From Pararobbsia silviterrae (GTDB lineage: Bacteria > Pseudomonadota > Gammaproteobacteria > Burkholderiales > Burkholderiaceae): a stretch of 64,000 bases of DNA. Made by a program: the position numbers and the translations under genes. The notes beneath the pieces were generated by a model. That model was not told the origin of the DNA. It searched no databases and was given only the letters and a program-made list of their open reading frames with translations. The stretch lies in NCBI RefSeq assembly GCF_003628125.1, contig NZ_RBZU01000017.1, forward strand, positions 37,497 to 101,496, in the 5' to 3' direction. Shown piece by piece: positions 16,353-27,734 of this stretch (positions within the stretch are counted from its first letter, which is position 1; each line of letters opens with the position of its first letter).

Positions 16353-17891
16353 ATGAGCGGGATCGACCCGATTGTCGCGTCCGCGCTGACGAGTCAGATC
16401 GACATACTGCTGAAGGCGATCTCGGGGCCGACCGACGCGAACGCGGCGCAGGCCGCCGAAGCGGCCGCGCCGACGCAGTGGGCCAACGCCCAGCCGTCCC
16501 AGGTCGCGGATGTCGAACAGCCGCCGCCCGCCTCCGCTCAAGCGGTACTCTCGCCCGCCGCACGCACGCTCGACGTGATCTCGCGCGGCGCCGACGGCGA
16601 GCCGGCCCCGCCGGTCATCGGCCGTCAAGCGCTCTGGTCCGCGCCGCCCGGCGCCGCCGCGGCATCCGGTGTCGGCGAACCGCCGTTCGCGGGCCTCGCC
16701 TCGTCGCTCGCGATGGCGCTCGAACAGGCGCTCGACACGAGCGGCCTCTTCTACGAATCCCATCTCGCTCAGTGGTTCGCCGGCCAGCGCAGTAGCGCGC
16801 TGCTGAACCAGGAGCCGCAATCCAATCTGCCCCCCGCCGAAGACGAAAACGGCTGGCCCTATGACGCCGAAGCCGCATTGCGCACGCTCGCGGGCGCGCC
16901 CGAACCGTTCACGGGAGGCCGCCCCGCGGCCAGCGGCACAGCGGCTCAAGACGGCCTGGAGGCCGACATCGTCGACGTCGATATCGCCGACGATGAAGCC
17001 GCGTTCGGCGCGGCTTCGCCGTTGTTCGCTGCATTGTCGAACGATGGCGGCGAGGGTGACGGCGACGGAGATGGCATGGACCTGCTCGACGACGGCTTGA
17101 TTCAAACCGTCGTCGACGACGCGAGCGCGGCCGCCGTGCCTCAGAACGCGCTCGTGCCGGCCGACCACGCGCCCGCGAACGCGCCGGGCGCGGGTGCGAC
17201 GTCGGCGCGCGCGTCGGCCAATGCGTCCGAAGCATCGGACGCCTATGCCCCGACGCCCGGCAGCACCTTGTTCGCGAACGCGGGCAACGCCGCGTATGCG
17301 GCGCAGGCCGCCGTGCAGGTCCGCGAGGCGCCCGACGCGTCGGCGAGCGCGGCCGAGCGCGCGCTCGCGGCGGCCGCCGACAACGATCCGACCTTGCAGG
17401 CCAGCGCGACGCCGGGCACGCTGCCGATCCATCCCGACGCGCTCTCGATCGTGCGCCAGCAGCTCGAATTCCTGCAAAGTCCCGAGCCGCGCTTCCGCTG
17501 GTCGGGCGAGGCCTGGCCGGACTCGCGCATGTACTGGGAGCTCGATTGGGACCACGACGAGGCGCAGGCCGCCGAGCATCGCGTCTGGCGTACGCGGATC
17601 GCGATCGAACTGCCGCGGCTCGGCCTCGTCAACGCCGAGCTCACGCTGACCGGCCACCGGCTCGGCGCGCGGATCACGGCCGACGGCCGCACGCTGACCA
17701 CGCTCAAGGAAGGCACGTCGGATTTCATGCGCGCGCTGGCCGGCGCCGGGCTCAATCTCGAACAGCTCGCGATTCGCAGCGCGGACGGGATCCGCGCGCA
17801 CGAGACGACGGGAGCCGCCCAAGCGAGCGCCGCACCGGCGCGCCCGGACGACGTTTCGGGCTCGAATACGGATTCAGGGAGCCCGACATGA
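16353..17891 (+). CDS. second FliK-like protein (hook-length control C-terminal domain)
   Basis: 512 residues. About the first 370 are low-complexity Ala/Asp/Pro-rich with acidic runs (GEGDGDGDGMDLLDDG near 230). The C-terminal 130 residues resemble the FliK switch domain: RIAIELPRLGLVNAELTLTG, then RLGARITADGRTLTTLKEGT, then LAGAGLNLEQLAIRS (about 415-490). A full FliK is encoded separately at 25382, so this is a paralogue. It overlaps by 4 bp (ATGA) the gene for an FlhB C-terminal homologue. Since FliK acts on the FlhB C-terminal domain, the pair may form an accessory specificity switch. Alternatively it is a FliK-fold export factor for FliD/FliC. Confidence 0.8.
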   Translation: MSGIDPIVASALTSQIDILLKAISGPTDANAAQAAEAAAPTQWANAQPSQVADVEQPPPASAQAVLSPAARTLDVISRGADGEPAPPVIGRQALWSAPPGAAAASGVGEPPFAGLASSLAMALEQALDTSGLFYESHLAQWFAGQRSSALLNQEPQSNLPPAEDENGWPYDAEAALRTLAGAPEPFTGGRPAASGTAAQDGLEADIVDVDIADDEAAFGAASPLFAALSNDGGEGDGDGDGMDLLDDGLIQTVVDDASAAAVPQNALVPADHAPANAPGAGATSARASANASEASDAYAPTPGSTLFANAGNAAYAAQAAVQVREAPDASASAAERALAAAADNDPTLQASATPGTLPIHPDALSIVRQQLEFLQSPEPRFRWSGEAWPDSRMYWELDWDHDEAQAAEHRVWRTRIAIELPRLGLVNAELTLTGHRLGARITADGRTLTTLKEGTSDFMRALAGAGLNLEQLAIRSADGIRAHETTGAAQASAAPARPDDVSGSNTDSGSPT

Positions 17892-18226
17892 GCCGCACGC
17901 CCCGCCGCGAAGCGGTCGCGCTTGCCTACGATCACGGTCACGACGTCGCGCCGCGCGTCGTCGCGAAGGGCTATGGCGAACTCGCGGACATGATCGTCCA
18001 GCGCGCGCGCGAATCGGGACTCTATGTCCACGAATCGTCGCCGATGGTCTCGCTGCTGATGAACGTCGATCTCGACAGCCACGTGCCGCCGATGCTCTAC
18101 CAGGCCGTCGCCGAGCTGCTCGCGTGGCTCTACCGGCTCGAACACGGCGCCGCGCCGCCGCTTCCGGGGCCGCTGCCGAACGCCGCGCCCAAAGGCGCGA
18201 AGTCGTCGAAAAATCGCGGGAAATAA
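17888..18226 (+). CDS. FlhB C-terminal domain homologue (EscU/YscU cytoplasmic domain)
   Basis: 112 residues. After REAVALAYDHGHDVAPRVVA the sequence tracks the cleaved C-terminal domain of FlhB (compare FAVALQYSDGAMRAPKVIA in the full FlhB here), through GLYVHESSPMVSLLMNVDLD and ELLAWLYRLE. It has no membrane segments and no N-P-T-H autocleavage site, so it corresponds to a free-standing FlhB-CC peptide (FhlX/YlqH-type). Such proteins can replace the C-terminal part of FlhB in substrate-specificity switching. Last gene of the flaG-fliDST operon; the tail (res 90-112) is Pro/Lys-rich. Confidence 0.88.
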   Translation: MSRTPRREAVALAYDHGHDVAPRVVAKGYGELADMIVQRARESGLYVHESSPMVSLLMNVDLDSHVPPMLYQAVAELLAWLYRLEHGAAPPLPGPLPNAAPKGAKSSKNRGK

Positions 18227-18360
18227 GAGAAAAAGAAGAAAAACGAGCTGTCGCAGAGGTGAATCCGCGCGCTCGGAGACATCGATCGGGCGATGCGCCG
18301 AGATCGTCGCGCGTCAGACGTGCGCGCGTGCCCAGGCACACCCGCCGTGCGGGGCGAACC

Positions 18361-18389
18361 GAGAAAACACGGACGGGAGAACCCCGTCC
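18361..18389 (-). terminator. intrinsic terminator of fliE (minus strand)
   Basis: Perfect 7-bp stem GGACGGG (18371-18377) / CCCGTCC (18383-18389). On the minus strand it is followed by GTGTTTTC. It lies 31 bp beyond the fliE stop, in the convergent gap with the FlhB C-terminal homologue. Confidence 0.6.
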
Positions 18390-18419
18390 CTTATCCCTTG
18401 CGGCCCGGTCAAAGGCCCG

Positions 18420-18755
18420 TCAAACGCTCATCTGCATGATCGTCGTATAGGCCGACGACAGCTTGTTGCGGACTTCGACGACTTCCTGGAACGCGATATT
18501 CGCCTTCTGCATGTCGACCATCACGTCGTTGAGCGCGACGTTCGGCGCGCCCATTTCGAATGCGTGGGCCTGCGCGACGCTCTGCATCTGCTTGCCGCTC
18601 GTCTTGCGCAGCGCGTTATCGAGCAGCGTCGAGAATTCGCCGGATGCCGCGCCGCTTTCGGCGATGGTGCCGATGGACGGCGCGTCGCCGGCCGCTTCGG
18701 CGGCCATCGACTGGATCTGCTGCATGGCGGAGGCGATCGGGGTAACACCGCTCAT
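18420..18755 (-). CDS. fliE: flagellar hook-basal body complex protein FliE
   Basis: 111 residues from the ATG at 18755, which has GGGAGAG just upstream; a longer in-frame start adds 20 unlikely residues. The C-terminal half has the FliE pattern AHAFEMGAPNVALNDVMVDM, then ANIAFQEVVEVRNKLSSAYT and IMQMSV at the end. FliE joins the MS ring (FliF) to the rod. It is transcribed alone and divergent from fliF, with 287 bp between the two starts. Confidence 0.95.
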   Translation of the reverse strand: MSGVTPIASAMQQIQSMAAEAAGDAPSIGTIAESGAASGEFSTLLDNALRKTSGKQMQSVAQAHAFEMGAPNVALNDVMVDMQKANIAFQEVVEVRNKLSSAYTTIMQMSV

Positions 18756-19042
18756 AAGACTCTCCCGTGCGCGCGAAGCGCTGGACGCGTGTATCGATGG
18801 AACGGACTGTAGCACCCCCCTCGATCGGGCAAGCCGGTCAATTGACGGGAAAACCCGGTTCTATTCCCCCGATCGGTACTCGCCTTGCCGTCCAATAATC
18901 GGCAACGTGCAGAACCTGTCGTTCACTGCCCGCCCGCGGACCGCGGGTTGCGCGCACGAACACAGCACCGTCGAATTCTGGAGAGTTTCGCCGTGATGAT
19001 GGTTTCATCCACCCTGATAGCTGGCCTGATCGGAGACGCCGC
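18756..19042. promoter_or_regulatory. fliE / fliF divergent promoter region
   Basis: 287 bp between two opposed operons of early flagellar genes, expected to hold FlhDC-dependent promoters in both directions. I could not assign them. CGGTTCTATTCCCCC near 18860 and CCAATAATCGG near 18893 are the most promoter-like pieces, but neither matches a known box closely. Confidence 0.4.
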
Positions 19043-20854
19043 ATGAACGCCGCGACTACGACCCCGGCACCGCTGAACGCCGCCCCGGGCGGCGCCGTCG
19101 CGCCCAACGCCGCGCCTGCGCCCGCACCCGGCGCGCCGGCGTCCGCGGCGCCCCCCGCGCCGTCGTCGATCCCCGTGATCGCGGCGCTCGAGCAGCGCCT
19201 GCCCGTCATCACCCAGCTTCGCGCGAACCCGAAGTTGCCGCTGATCATCGTCAGCGCGCTGCTCGTGGCCGCGCTCGCCGCGCTCTATCTGTGGACGCGC
19301 GCGCCCGACTACAAGGTGCTCTACACCAACCTGTCGGACCGCGACGGCGGCGCAGTCATCACCGCGCTCCAGCAGATGAACATGCCCTACAAGCTGACGG
19401 ATACGGGCGGCGCCATCCTCGTCCCCGCCGACCAGGTCCATGAGGCTCGGCTGCATCTCGCGTTGATGGGCTTGCCCAAGGGCGGCGCGGTCGGTTTCGA
19501 ACTCATGGACAACGAGAAATTCGGGATCAGCCAGTTCGCCGAGCAGGTCAACTATCAGCGCGCGCTCGAAGGCGAACTCGAACGCACGATCGACGCCCTG
19601 TCGGCCGTCAACGATTCGCGCGTGCACCTCGCGATTCCGAAGCCGACGGTCTTCGTCAGCGAAAAACAGAGCCCGACCGCCTCGGTCATGCTCAATTTGT
19701 GGCCGGGCCGCGCGCTCGACGACGGCCAGATCGCCGCCATCACCCATATGGTGTCGTCGGCCGTGCCCGATATGCCGCCCCAGAACGTCACGATCGTCGA
19801 CCAGAACGGCAATCTGCTGACGGCGCCGCAAACCGGCACGGGCCTCGACGCGACGCAACTCAAATACGTCGCCCAGATCCAGCAGGACACGCAACGCCGC
19901 ATCAACGCGATCCTCGCGCCGCTGTTCGGCGAAGGCAACGTCCATGCGCAGGTCAGCGCGGACATCGATTTCTCGAAAATCGAGCAAAGCAGCGAGGAGT
20001 ACACGCCGAACGAATCGCCGCGCGACAGCGCGATCCGCAGCCAGCAGACGAGCGAATCGAAGGAACTCGGCCAGACGCCGTCGGGCGGCGTGCCCGGCGC
20101 GCTGTCGAACACGCCGCCGCAGCCCGCGAGCGCGCCGATGGCGAATCCGCCCGCGAGCGGCGCGAGCGCGACGACCGCGAACCTCGGGCCGTCGAGCGAG
20201 CACAAGGACACGACGACCAACTACGAGCTCGACAAGACGGTCCGCCATATCGATACGCCGCAAGGCCGCGTACGCCGTCTGAGCGCGGCCGTGCTCGTCA
20301 ACTACAAGCCGACGGTCGACGCGAAAGGCCACGTCACGATGAAGCCGCTGACCGCCGAGCAGCTCGCGCAGGTCAAGCAGCTTGCGAGCGACGCGATGGG
20401 CTTCGACGCGAAGCGCGGCGACTCGCTGAACGTCGTCAACGGCGAGTTCACGGGTCCGAACACGGGTCCCGAACTGCCGTTCTGGAAGCAGCCCGAGACG
20501 CTCGACCTGACGAAGACCATCGGCAAGTACGTGCTGATGGCCATGGTCTTCATGATCCTGTTCTTCGGCGTGCTGCGCCCGTGGATGAAGGGCAAGTTCA
20601 ATCCGCAACCGACGCTCGCCGAGCAGGAAGCCGCGGCGCTCGCCGCGATCGAGGGCCCGACGTCGCTCAACGGCGAAGGCCAGCTCGTCGACGAGAACGG
20701 CAACGTCGTCGACGCGATCGGCGAGAACGCGGCGCTCGGCGCGCCGCAGACGACGTCGTTCGACCGCAACCTCGCCTACGCGCGCCAGATCGCGAAGTCC
20801 GATCCGAAGGCGGTCGCAAGCGTTATCCAGAACTGGGTGAATGATGAAGGCTGA
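19043..20854 (+). CDS. fliF: flagellar MS-ring protein
   Basis: 603 residues. The cytoplasmic N-terminus is long (about 60 residues, Ala/Pro-rich), then TM1 (LPLIIVSALLVAALAALYLW, about 62-82). The ring-building motifs follow: YTNLSDRDGGAVITALQQMN, LPKGGAVGFELMDNEKFGIS and VNYQRALEGELERTI. A disordered stretch spans about 330-385, then TM2 near 495-515 (LMAMVFMILFFGVL) and a C-terminal FliG-binding tail ending ASVIQNWVNDEG. It is the first structure assembled and houses the export gate. Its stop lies inside fliG (14-bp overlap), so the two are translationally coupled. Confidence 0.98.
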   Translation: MNAATTTPAPLNAAPGGAVAPNAAPAPAPGAPASAAPPAPSSIPVIAALEQRLPVITQLRANPKLPLIIVSALLVAALAALYLWTRAPDYKVLYTNLSDRDGGAVITALQQMNMPYKLTDTGGAILVPADQVHEARLHLALMGLPKGGAVGFELMDNEKFGISQFAEQVNYQRALEGELERTIDALSAVNDSRVHLAIPKPTVFVSEKQSPTASVMLNLWPGRALDDGQIAAITHMVSSAVPDMPPQNVTIVDQNGNLLTAPQTGTGLDATQLKYVAQIQQDTQRRINAILAPLFGEGNVHAQVSADIDFSKIEQSSEEYTPNESPRDSAIRSQQTSESKELGQTPSGGVPGALSNTPPQPASAPMANPPASGASATTANLGPSSEHKDTTTNYELDKTVRHIDTPQGRVRRLSAAVLVNYKPTVDAKGHVTMKPLTAEQLAQVKQLASDAMGFDAKRGDSLNVVNGEFTGPNTGPELPFWKQPETLDLTKTIGKYVLMAMVFMILFFGVLRPWMKGKFNPQPTLAEQEAAALAAIEGPTSLNGEGQLVDENGNVVDAIGENAALGAPQTTSFDRNLAYARQIAKSDPKAVASVIQNWVNDEG

Positions 20855-21839
20855 AGGTCTGACCAAATCCGCGATCCTGCTGATGTCGCTCGGCGAGGAT
20901 GAGGCGGCCGAGGTATTCAAATACCTCCAGCCGCGCGAAGTGCAGAAGATCGGCGCGACGATGGCCACGCTCAAGCACGTGACGCGCGACCAGATCGACG
21001 CCGTGCTCGAGGAATTCCGCCAGGAAGCCGAGCAGTTGTCCGCGCTCTCGCTCGATTCGGGCGAGTACATCCGCGCCGTGCTCACGAAGGCGCTCGGCAA
21101 CGACAAGGCGTCGGGGCTCATCGAACGCATTCTGCAGGGCGGCGACACGAGCGGCATCGAAGGCCTCAAGTGGATGGACTCGGGCGCGGTCGCCGAACTC
21201 ATCAAGAACGAACACCCGCAGATCGTCGCGACGATCCTCGTTCACCTCGACCGCGACCAGGCGTCCGAAGTGCTCGAATTCTTCACCGAACGGCTGCGCA
21301 ACGACGTCGTGCTCCGGATCGCGACGCTCGACGGCATCCAGCCGACGGCGCTGCGCGAACTCAACGACGTGCTCACGAAGCTGCTGTCGGGTTCGGACAA
21401 CCTCAAGCGCAGCCCGATGGGCGGCGTGCGCGCGGCGGCCGAAATCCTGAACTTCATGAGCGGCACGAACGAGGAATCGGTCGTCTCGAACGTGCGCGGC
21501 TACGACGAGGAACTCGCGCAGGCGATCGTCGACCAGATGTTCGTGTTCGACAACCTCATCGACGTCGAGGATCGCGGCATCCAGGTGATCCTCAAGGAAG
21601 TCGAGTCGGAATCGCTGATCGTCGCGCTCAAGGGCGCACGGCCCGAGCTCCGCGAGAAGTTCCTCAAGAACATGTCGTCGCGCGCGGCCGAGTTGCTGCG
21701 CGAGGATCTCGAGTCGCGCGGCCCGGTCCGCGTGTCCGAAGTCGAAGCCGAGCAGAAGAACATCCTGCAGGTCGTCCGACGCCTTGCCGACGAGGGCGAA
21801 ATCACGCTCGGCAGCAAGCCTGAAGACCAGTACGTCTAA
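20841..21839 (+). CDS. fliG: flagellar motor switch protein FliG
   Basis: 332 residues, normal length. Armadillo-type N and middle domains carry LTKSAILLMSLGEDEAAEVF, IKNEHPQIVATILVHLDRDQ (EHPQ motif) and SPMGGVRAAAEILNFM. The C-terminal torque domain has MFVFDNLIDVEDRGIQVIL with the charged helix LREKFLKNMSSRAAELLRED. It binds FliF, FliM and the MotA stator. Tandem ATGs at 20841 and 20844 overlap the end of fliF. Confidence 0.98.
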   Translation: MMKAEGLTKSAILLMSLGEDEAAEVFKYLQPREVQKIGATMATLKHVTRDQIDAVLEEFRQEAEQLSALSLDSGEYIRAVLTKALGNDKASGLIERILQGGDTSGIEGLKWMDSGAVAELIKNEHPQIVATILVHLDRDQASEVLEFFTERLRNDVVLRIATLDGIQPTALRELNDVLTKLLSGSDNLKRSPMGGVRAAAEILNFMSGTNEESVVSNVRGYDEELAQAIVDQMFVFDNLIDVEDRGIQVILKEVESESLIVALKGARPELREKFLKNMSSRAAELLREDLESRGPVRVSEVEAEQKNILQVVRRLADEGEITLGSKPEDQYV

Positions 21840-21859
21840 AGCGAAGAGGGATGTCGTCC

Positions 21860-22552
21860 ATGAGTCGCGGCCAACCCATACCGAAGGAGCGTCTCACAGC
21901 GTACGAACGCTGGGAGATGGCGTCCTTCGACCCGCCGCCGCCCCCTCCGCCGCCGCCGCCTCCCGCGCCCGCGGAGCCCGTGCCCGATCCGTGGATCGCC
22001 GAGCGCGCGCGCCTCATCGAGGAAACGCGCGCGGCGGCCTATGCCGAAGGCGCGGCCGCCGGCCATGCCGAGGGCTATCAGGCCGGCTTCTCGGCCGGGC
22101 ATCTCGACGGTCTCAACAAGGGTCTCAGCGATGCGCAGGCTGTCGCGACGCACTTCAAGGCGGTCGCCGACGCGTTCACGACGGCGCTGGCCGCGGCGGA
22201 CGCCGAGGTGGCCGACGGGATCGTCGCACTCGCTTTCGACGTCGCGCGCGAAGTCGTGCGGCAGAGCATCACGCTCGATCCGACCGTGCTGCTCGGCGCC
22301 GTGCGCGAAGTCCTCGCGACGGAGCCCGCCCTCGTCGGCGCGCCGCAGATCGTCGTGAATCCGGCCGATATGCCGGTGCTCGAGGCGTATCTCAAGGAAG
22401 AACTCGAGGCGAACGGCTGGACGCTGCATGCCGACCCGGCGATCGAACGCGGCGGCTGCCGCGCGCGCGCCGCGACGGGCGATATCGACGCGACGCTCAC
22501 GACGCGCTGGAAGCGCGTGCTGCTCGCGCTCGGCCATCAAAGCGAGTGGTAG
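21860..22552 (+). CDS. fliH: flagellar export apparatus stator protein FliH
   Basis: 230 residues from the ATG at 21860, which has GAGGG ten bases before it; an ATG at 21851 in frame lies too close. After [16 protein letters not shown] comes a run of eleven prolines (residues about 26-36). The Gly-rich helix [19 protein letters not shown] (GxxxG repeats) follows, then the V/A-ATPase E-like C-terminus ([41 protein letters not shown]). It forms a dimer that holds FliI at the C ring. The polyproline run probably acts as an extended spacer. Confidence 0.95.
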   Translation: MSRGQPIPKERLTAYERWEMASFDPPPPPPPPPPPAPAEPVPDPWIAERARLIEETRAAAYAEGAAAGHAEGYQAGFSAGHLDGLNKGLSDAQAVATHFKAVADAFTTALAAADAEVADGIVALAFDVAREVVRQSITLDPTVLLGAVREVLATEPALVGAPQIVVNPADMPVLEAYLKEELEANGWTLHADPAIERGGCRARAATGDIDATLTTRWKRVLLALGHQSEW

Positions 22553-22562
22553 GCGTCCGACG

Positions 22563-24887
<2,325 letters not shown>

Positions 24888-24905
24888 CCCGACAGGAGAT
24901 TCAGG

Positions 24906-25364
24906 ATGATCTCGAACGAGTTGCCGCTAGCCACGCTGATCGACCTCGCGAGCGGCGAACTGGACGAAGCGCAACGTGCGCTCGGGCACGCGCAGAAAGT
25001 CGCGACCGAGGCCGAAACGCAAACCAATGCGCTGATCAGCTATCGCGACGAATACCGCACGCGTCTCACGACCTCGGCCCAGTCCGGGCTCTCGGGCGCG
25101 AACTGGCGCAATTTCCAGACGTTCATCGAGACGCTCGACGCGGCGGTCGAACAGCAGCGCCGCGTGATGGTCTCGGCGCAGCGCAAGCTCGAAGTCGCGC
25201 GGAACCACTGGATGGAAAAGCGCCGCAAGCTCACCTCATACGAAGCGCTGGCCGAACGTGCGCGCCTGCGCGAACAAGCGGTGCTCGCGCGACGCGAACA
25301 GCGCGAATCCGACGAATATGCGGCCAAGATCGTGCGCATGCGTCGCGACTCCACGCACGACTGA
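24906..25364 (+). CDS. fliJ: flagellar export chaperone-escort protein FliJ
   Basis: 152 residues, two long charged helices as in FliJ: LPLATLIDLASGELDEAQRA with ALGHAQKVATEAETQTNALI, then NWRNFQTFIETLDAAVEQQR and HWMEKRRKLTSYEALAERAR. AGGAGAT precedes the start by about five bases. FliJ sits in the FliI ring like the gamma subunit of F1 and couples it to FlhA. Between fliI (18-bp gap) and fliK. Confidence 0.95.
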   Translation: MISNELPLATLIDLASGELDEAQRALGHAQKVATEAETQTNALISYRDEYRTRLTTSAQSGLSGANWRNFQTFIETLDAAVEQQRRVMVSAQRKLEVARNHWMEKRRKLTSYEALAERARLREQAVLARREQRESDEYAAKIVRMRRDSTHD

Positions 25365-25381
25365 TTTCCGGGAACCGAACC

Positions 25382-27004
25382 ATGTTGCCACTCGTCCTTG
25401 CCGCCTTGAACAGCGCGACCTCCGTCCTGACCGGTTCGTCGGACGCCGCCGCCTCGAATACGAGCGACGCGTCGACCCTCACGAACAGCTTCAGCGACAT
25501 GCTGAACGCCGCGAGCGAGAACGCGAGCGCCACGAATTCGATGTCGTCGTCCTCGTATTCGAACACCAGTTACACGCCGACGAACACGGCGTCGAACAGC
25601 GCCTCGAATACATCGAACGCGTCGAATACGTCGAACACGTCCAGCGCATCGAATACGTCGAACGCCTCGAACACGTCCAATGCGTCGAACGCGTCCGATT
25701 CGTCGTCGAACACGCAAGGCAGCGGATCGACGTCGCAGACGAGCCATCACACGTCGTCGACCGGTTCGCACAGCAGTACGTCGTCGAAATCGAGCGCGTC
25801 GAATACGAACACATCGACGGATAGCGCATCCGATCAGGCGGCCGCCGCCGCGCAACAACAGAACGCAGCCGCTGCCGCGGCAGCAGCGGCCGCCGCCGCG
25901 GCTGCCGCGCTCGCGAACGGCCAGCAGGCACAGGCCGCCGCGACCGCGACGGCGACCGATTCGACAAAGGCCGCGCAACTGAGCGCCACGGCGACGACCG
26001 CGCTCAATAGCGCCGCCGCCGCGCTCGCGAATCAACAGGCCGGCGCCGCGGCGAACGCCGCGGGCCAGGCCGCCGATGAGGCCGACGACGCCGACATCGG
26101 CACGGCGCAAGGCGCGTCGGCCCTGCAGGCCGCGCTGAGCATGCTGCAGAAGTCGGGCCTCGCGGTACCGAAGGGCGCCACGGGCGCCGCGTCGACCGCC
26201 GCCGCGGCGAAGGGCGCCACGACGAATCTGAACGCAGCCGCCAAGTCGAGCATCGCCAACGGCGCGGCGACGAGCGCGCAAAACGCCTCGACCTCGGATA
26301 CGCCGACGTCGACGACAGCCGACCCGAAAGCCGCGGATCTCGGCGTGAGCACGTCGAACGCGGCGCAAGCCGCCGACCAGGCCGCGCTTCAGCAGGCGCT
26401 TTCGCAAGCGCAGAGCAACGCGGCCGACGCCACTGCGCAGAACACCGGCGCGACCGAAGCCGCGGCGGCCGCCATCGCGGCCGCGCAAAACACGGCGACG
26501 CAGCCGTCGCTGGCCGAACAGGCCGGCGCCGCGGCGACGATGTCGATCGACCCGCCCGTGGGCAATACGAACGAATGGGCCGAGGCCCTGTCGCAAAAGG
26601 TCGTCTTCCTCTCGAGCGCGCACGAGCAGACCGCACAGCTCAGCCTCAACCCGCCGGACCTCGGTCCGCTGCAGGTCGTGCTCAACGTCGCCGACAAGAA
26701 CGCGACGGCCATGTTCATGTCGTCGCACCAGCAAGTCCGCGATGCCGTCGAAGCCGCGCTGCCGCAGTTGCGCGACGCGCTCGCGCAAAACGGGATCGGC
26801 CTGGGCAGCACGACCGTGTCGGACCAGTCCGCGCAACAGCAATTCGCGTCGTTCGCGCAGCAGGGCAACGGGTCGGGACGAGGGAACGGCGGCGGCTCGG
26901 GCCGTTCGCGTTCGAACGACAGCGACGCGAGCGACGATTCGGTGCTCACGCAGACCGTCGCGACGGTCCGCGTCTCGGATCGCGCGGTCGACACGTTTGC
27001 CTGA
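25382..27004 (+). CDS. fliK: flagellar hook-length control protein FliK
   Basis: 540 residues from the ATG at 25382; longer in-frame starts run through fliI and fliJ and are spurious. Residues about 70-110 are a Ser-Asn-Thr repeat tract, 162-176 are poly-Ala, and the rest of the first 400 is Ala/Thr-rich: a long unstructured ruler. The C-terminal switch domain (about 400-485) contains QTAQLSLNPPDLGPLQVVLN, then VRDAVEAALPQLRDAL and GIGLGSTTV. FliK measures hook length and switches the export gate from hook to filament substrates through FlhB. Last gene of fliFGHIJK, with a strong terminator 13 bp after its stop. Confidence 0.94.
   Translation: MLPLVLAALNSATSVLTGSSDAAASNTSDASTLTNSFSDMLNAASENASATNSMSSSSYSNTSYTPTNTASNSASNTSNASNTSNTSSASNTSNASNTSNASNASDSSSNTQGSGSTSQTSHHTSSTGSHSSTSSKSSASNTNTSTDSASDQAAAAAQQQNAAAAAAAAAAAAAAALANGQQAQAAATATATDSTKAAQLSATATTALNSAAAALANQQAGAAANAAGQAADEADDADIGTAQGASALQAALSMLQKSGLAVPKGATGAASTAAAAKGATTNLNAAAKSSIANGAATSAQNASTSDTPTSTTADPKAADLGVSTSNAAQAADQAALQQALSQAQSNAADATAQNTGATEAAAAAIAAAQNTATQPSLAEQAGAAATMSIDPPVGNTNEWAEALSQKVVFLSSAHEQTAQLSLNPPDLGPLQVVLNVADKNATAMFMSSHQQVRDAVEAALPQLRDALAQNGIGLGSTTVSDQSAQQQFASFAQQGNGSGRGNGGGSGRSRSNDSDASDDSVLTQTVATVRVSDRAVDTFA
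25585..25720 (+). repeat. degenerate repeat tract inside fliK
   Basis: Imperfect units of TCGAA(C/T)ACGTCGAACGC-type sequence encode repeated Ser-Asn-Thr/Ala triplets (residues about 70-110). The units vary at third positions, so this is an old expansion rather than a fresh microsatellite. Confidence 0.7.
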
Positions 27005-27016
27005 CACATCCTCACG

Positions 27017-27054
27017 CCCCGCGCGTCCGCCGAGACGCGCGGGGTCCTTCTTTC
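27017..27054 (+). terminator. intrinsic terminator of the fliFGHIJK operon
   Basis: Perfect 11-bp stem CCCCGCGCGTC (27017-27027) / GACGCGCGGGG (27034-27044) with a 6-base loop, followed by TCCTTCTTTC. Confidence 0.88.
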
Positions 27055-27065
27055 ACGAACGCGCC

Positions 27066-27093
27066 TAAAGGCCCCACCCGACACCGCCGATAA
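27066..27093 (+). promoter_or_regulatory. sigma-28-type promoter upstream of fliL
   Basis: TAAA (27066-27069), a 16-base spacer and a perfect GCCGATAA (27086-27093); the spacer is one base over consensus. It lies between the fliK terminator and fliL, giving a leader of about 140 nt. It would place the fliLMNOPQR operon at least partly under FliA, whereas in enterics this operon depends mainly on FlhDC. Confidence 0.72.
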
Positions 27094-27236
27094 AGAAGAC
27101 TCGACGGGCCAGTGCGCGCAAGGCGCGCAAACGTCTCGCAAACGCGCGAGTTAGCCGGTTTTACGGCTTCTGTTCCCTCGATCGTGGCGTGCGCGTTCCG
27201 CGACAATTCGTTTTGTAAGTACAAGGAATTTCTCCC

Positions 27237-27716
27237 ATGGCATCCACAACCGAAGCGCCCCGCGCGAGCGGCAAGAACACGCTGGTCATCATCCTCGTGG
27301 CGGTACTCGTGCTCGTGCTCGCGGGTGGCGGCGCCGCCTTCTGGATGCTGACCAAGCAGAAGAGCAGCGGTCCCGCGACGCCCGCCGTCGTGCAGGCTCC
27401 GCCGCCCGTGTTCTTCACGCTCGAGCCGTTCACGGTCAACCTGATCTCGGATGACGGCCAGCGCTACGCGCACGTCGGCATCACGCTGCGCCTGGCCGAA
27501 GCCGAAGGCGAGGCGCGTCTGACCGAACACATGCCCGAGCTGCGCAGCCGCATTCTTCTGCTGCTCTCGAACAAGCACCCCGAGGATCTGATTTCGCTCG
27601 ACGGCAAGCAAAAGCTCGCCACCGAAATCGAAGCCGCGGTCGACCAGCCGTTCACGAACGGCGGTCCGGCGAATCACGTCGCCGAAGTGTTGTTCACCGA
27701 ATTCGTGGTCCAGTAA
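27237..27716 (+). CDS. fliL: flagellar basal body-associated protein FliL
   Basis: 159 residues. A short cytoplasmic start (MASTTEAPRASGKNTL), one transmembrane helix (about 15-36, VIILVAVLVLVLAGGGAAFW), then a periplasmic domain with FFTLEPFTVNLISDDGQRYA, then ITLRLAEAEGEARLTEHMPE, ending VLFTEFVVQ. FliL rings the stator units and raises torque. First gene of the C-ring/export-gate operon. Confidence 0.96.
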   Translation: MASTTEAPRASGKNTLVIILVAVLVLVLAGGGAAFWMLTKQKSSGPATPAVVQAPPPVFFTLEPFTVNLISDDGQRYAHVGITLRLAEAEGEARLTEHMPELRSRILLLLSNKHPEDLISLDGKQKLATEIEAAVDQPFTNGGPANHVAEVLFTEFVVQ

Positions 27717-27734
27717 GCGAACCAGAGCAGAGCC

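Noticed and set aside
18850..18910. FlhDC boxes in the fliE/fliF gap (and similar pieces before flgA, flgB, flhB)
   Set aside because: Short fragments such as CTATT and AATAG recur, but none matches the two-box consensus with proper spacing, and the box in this lineage is not known to me.
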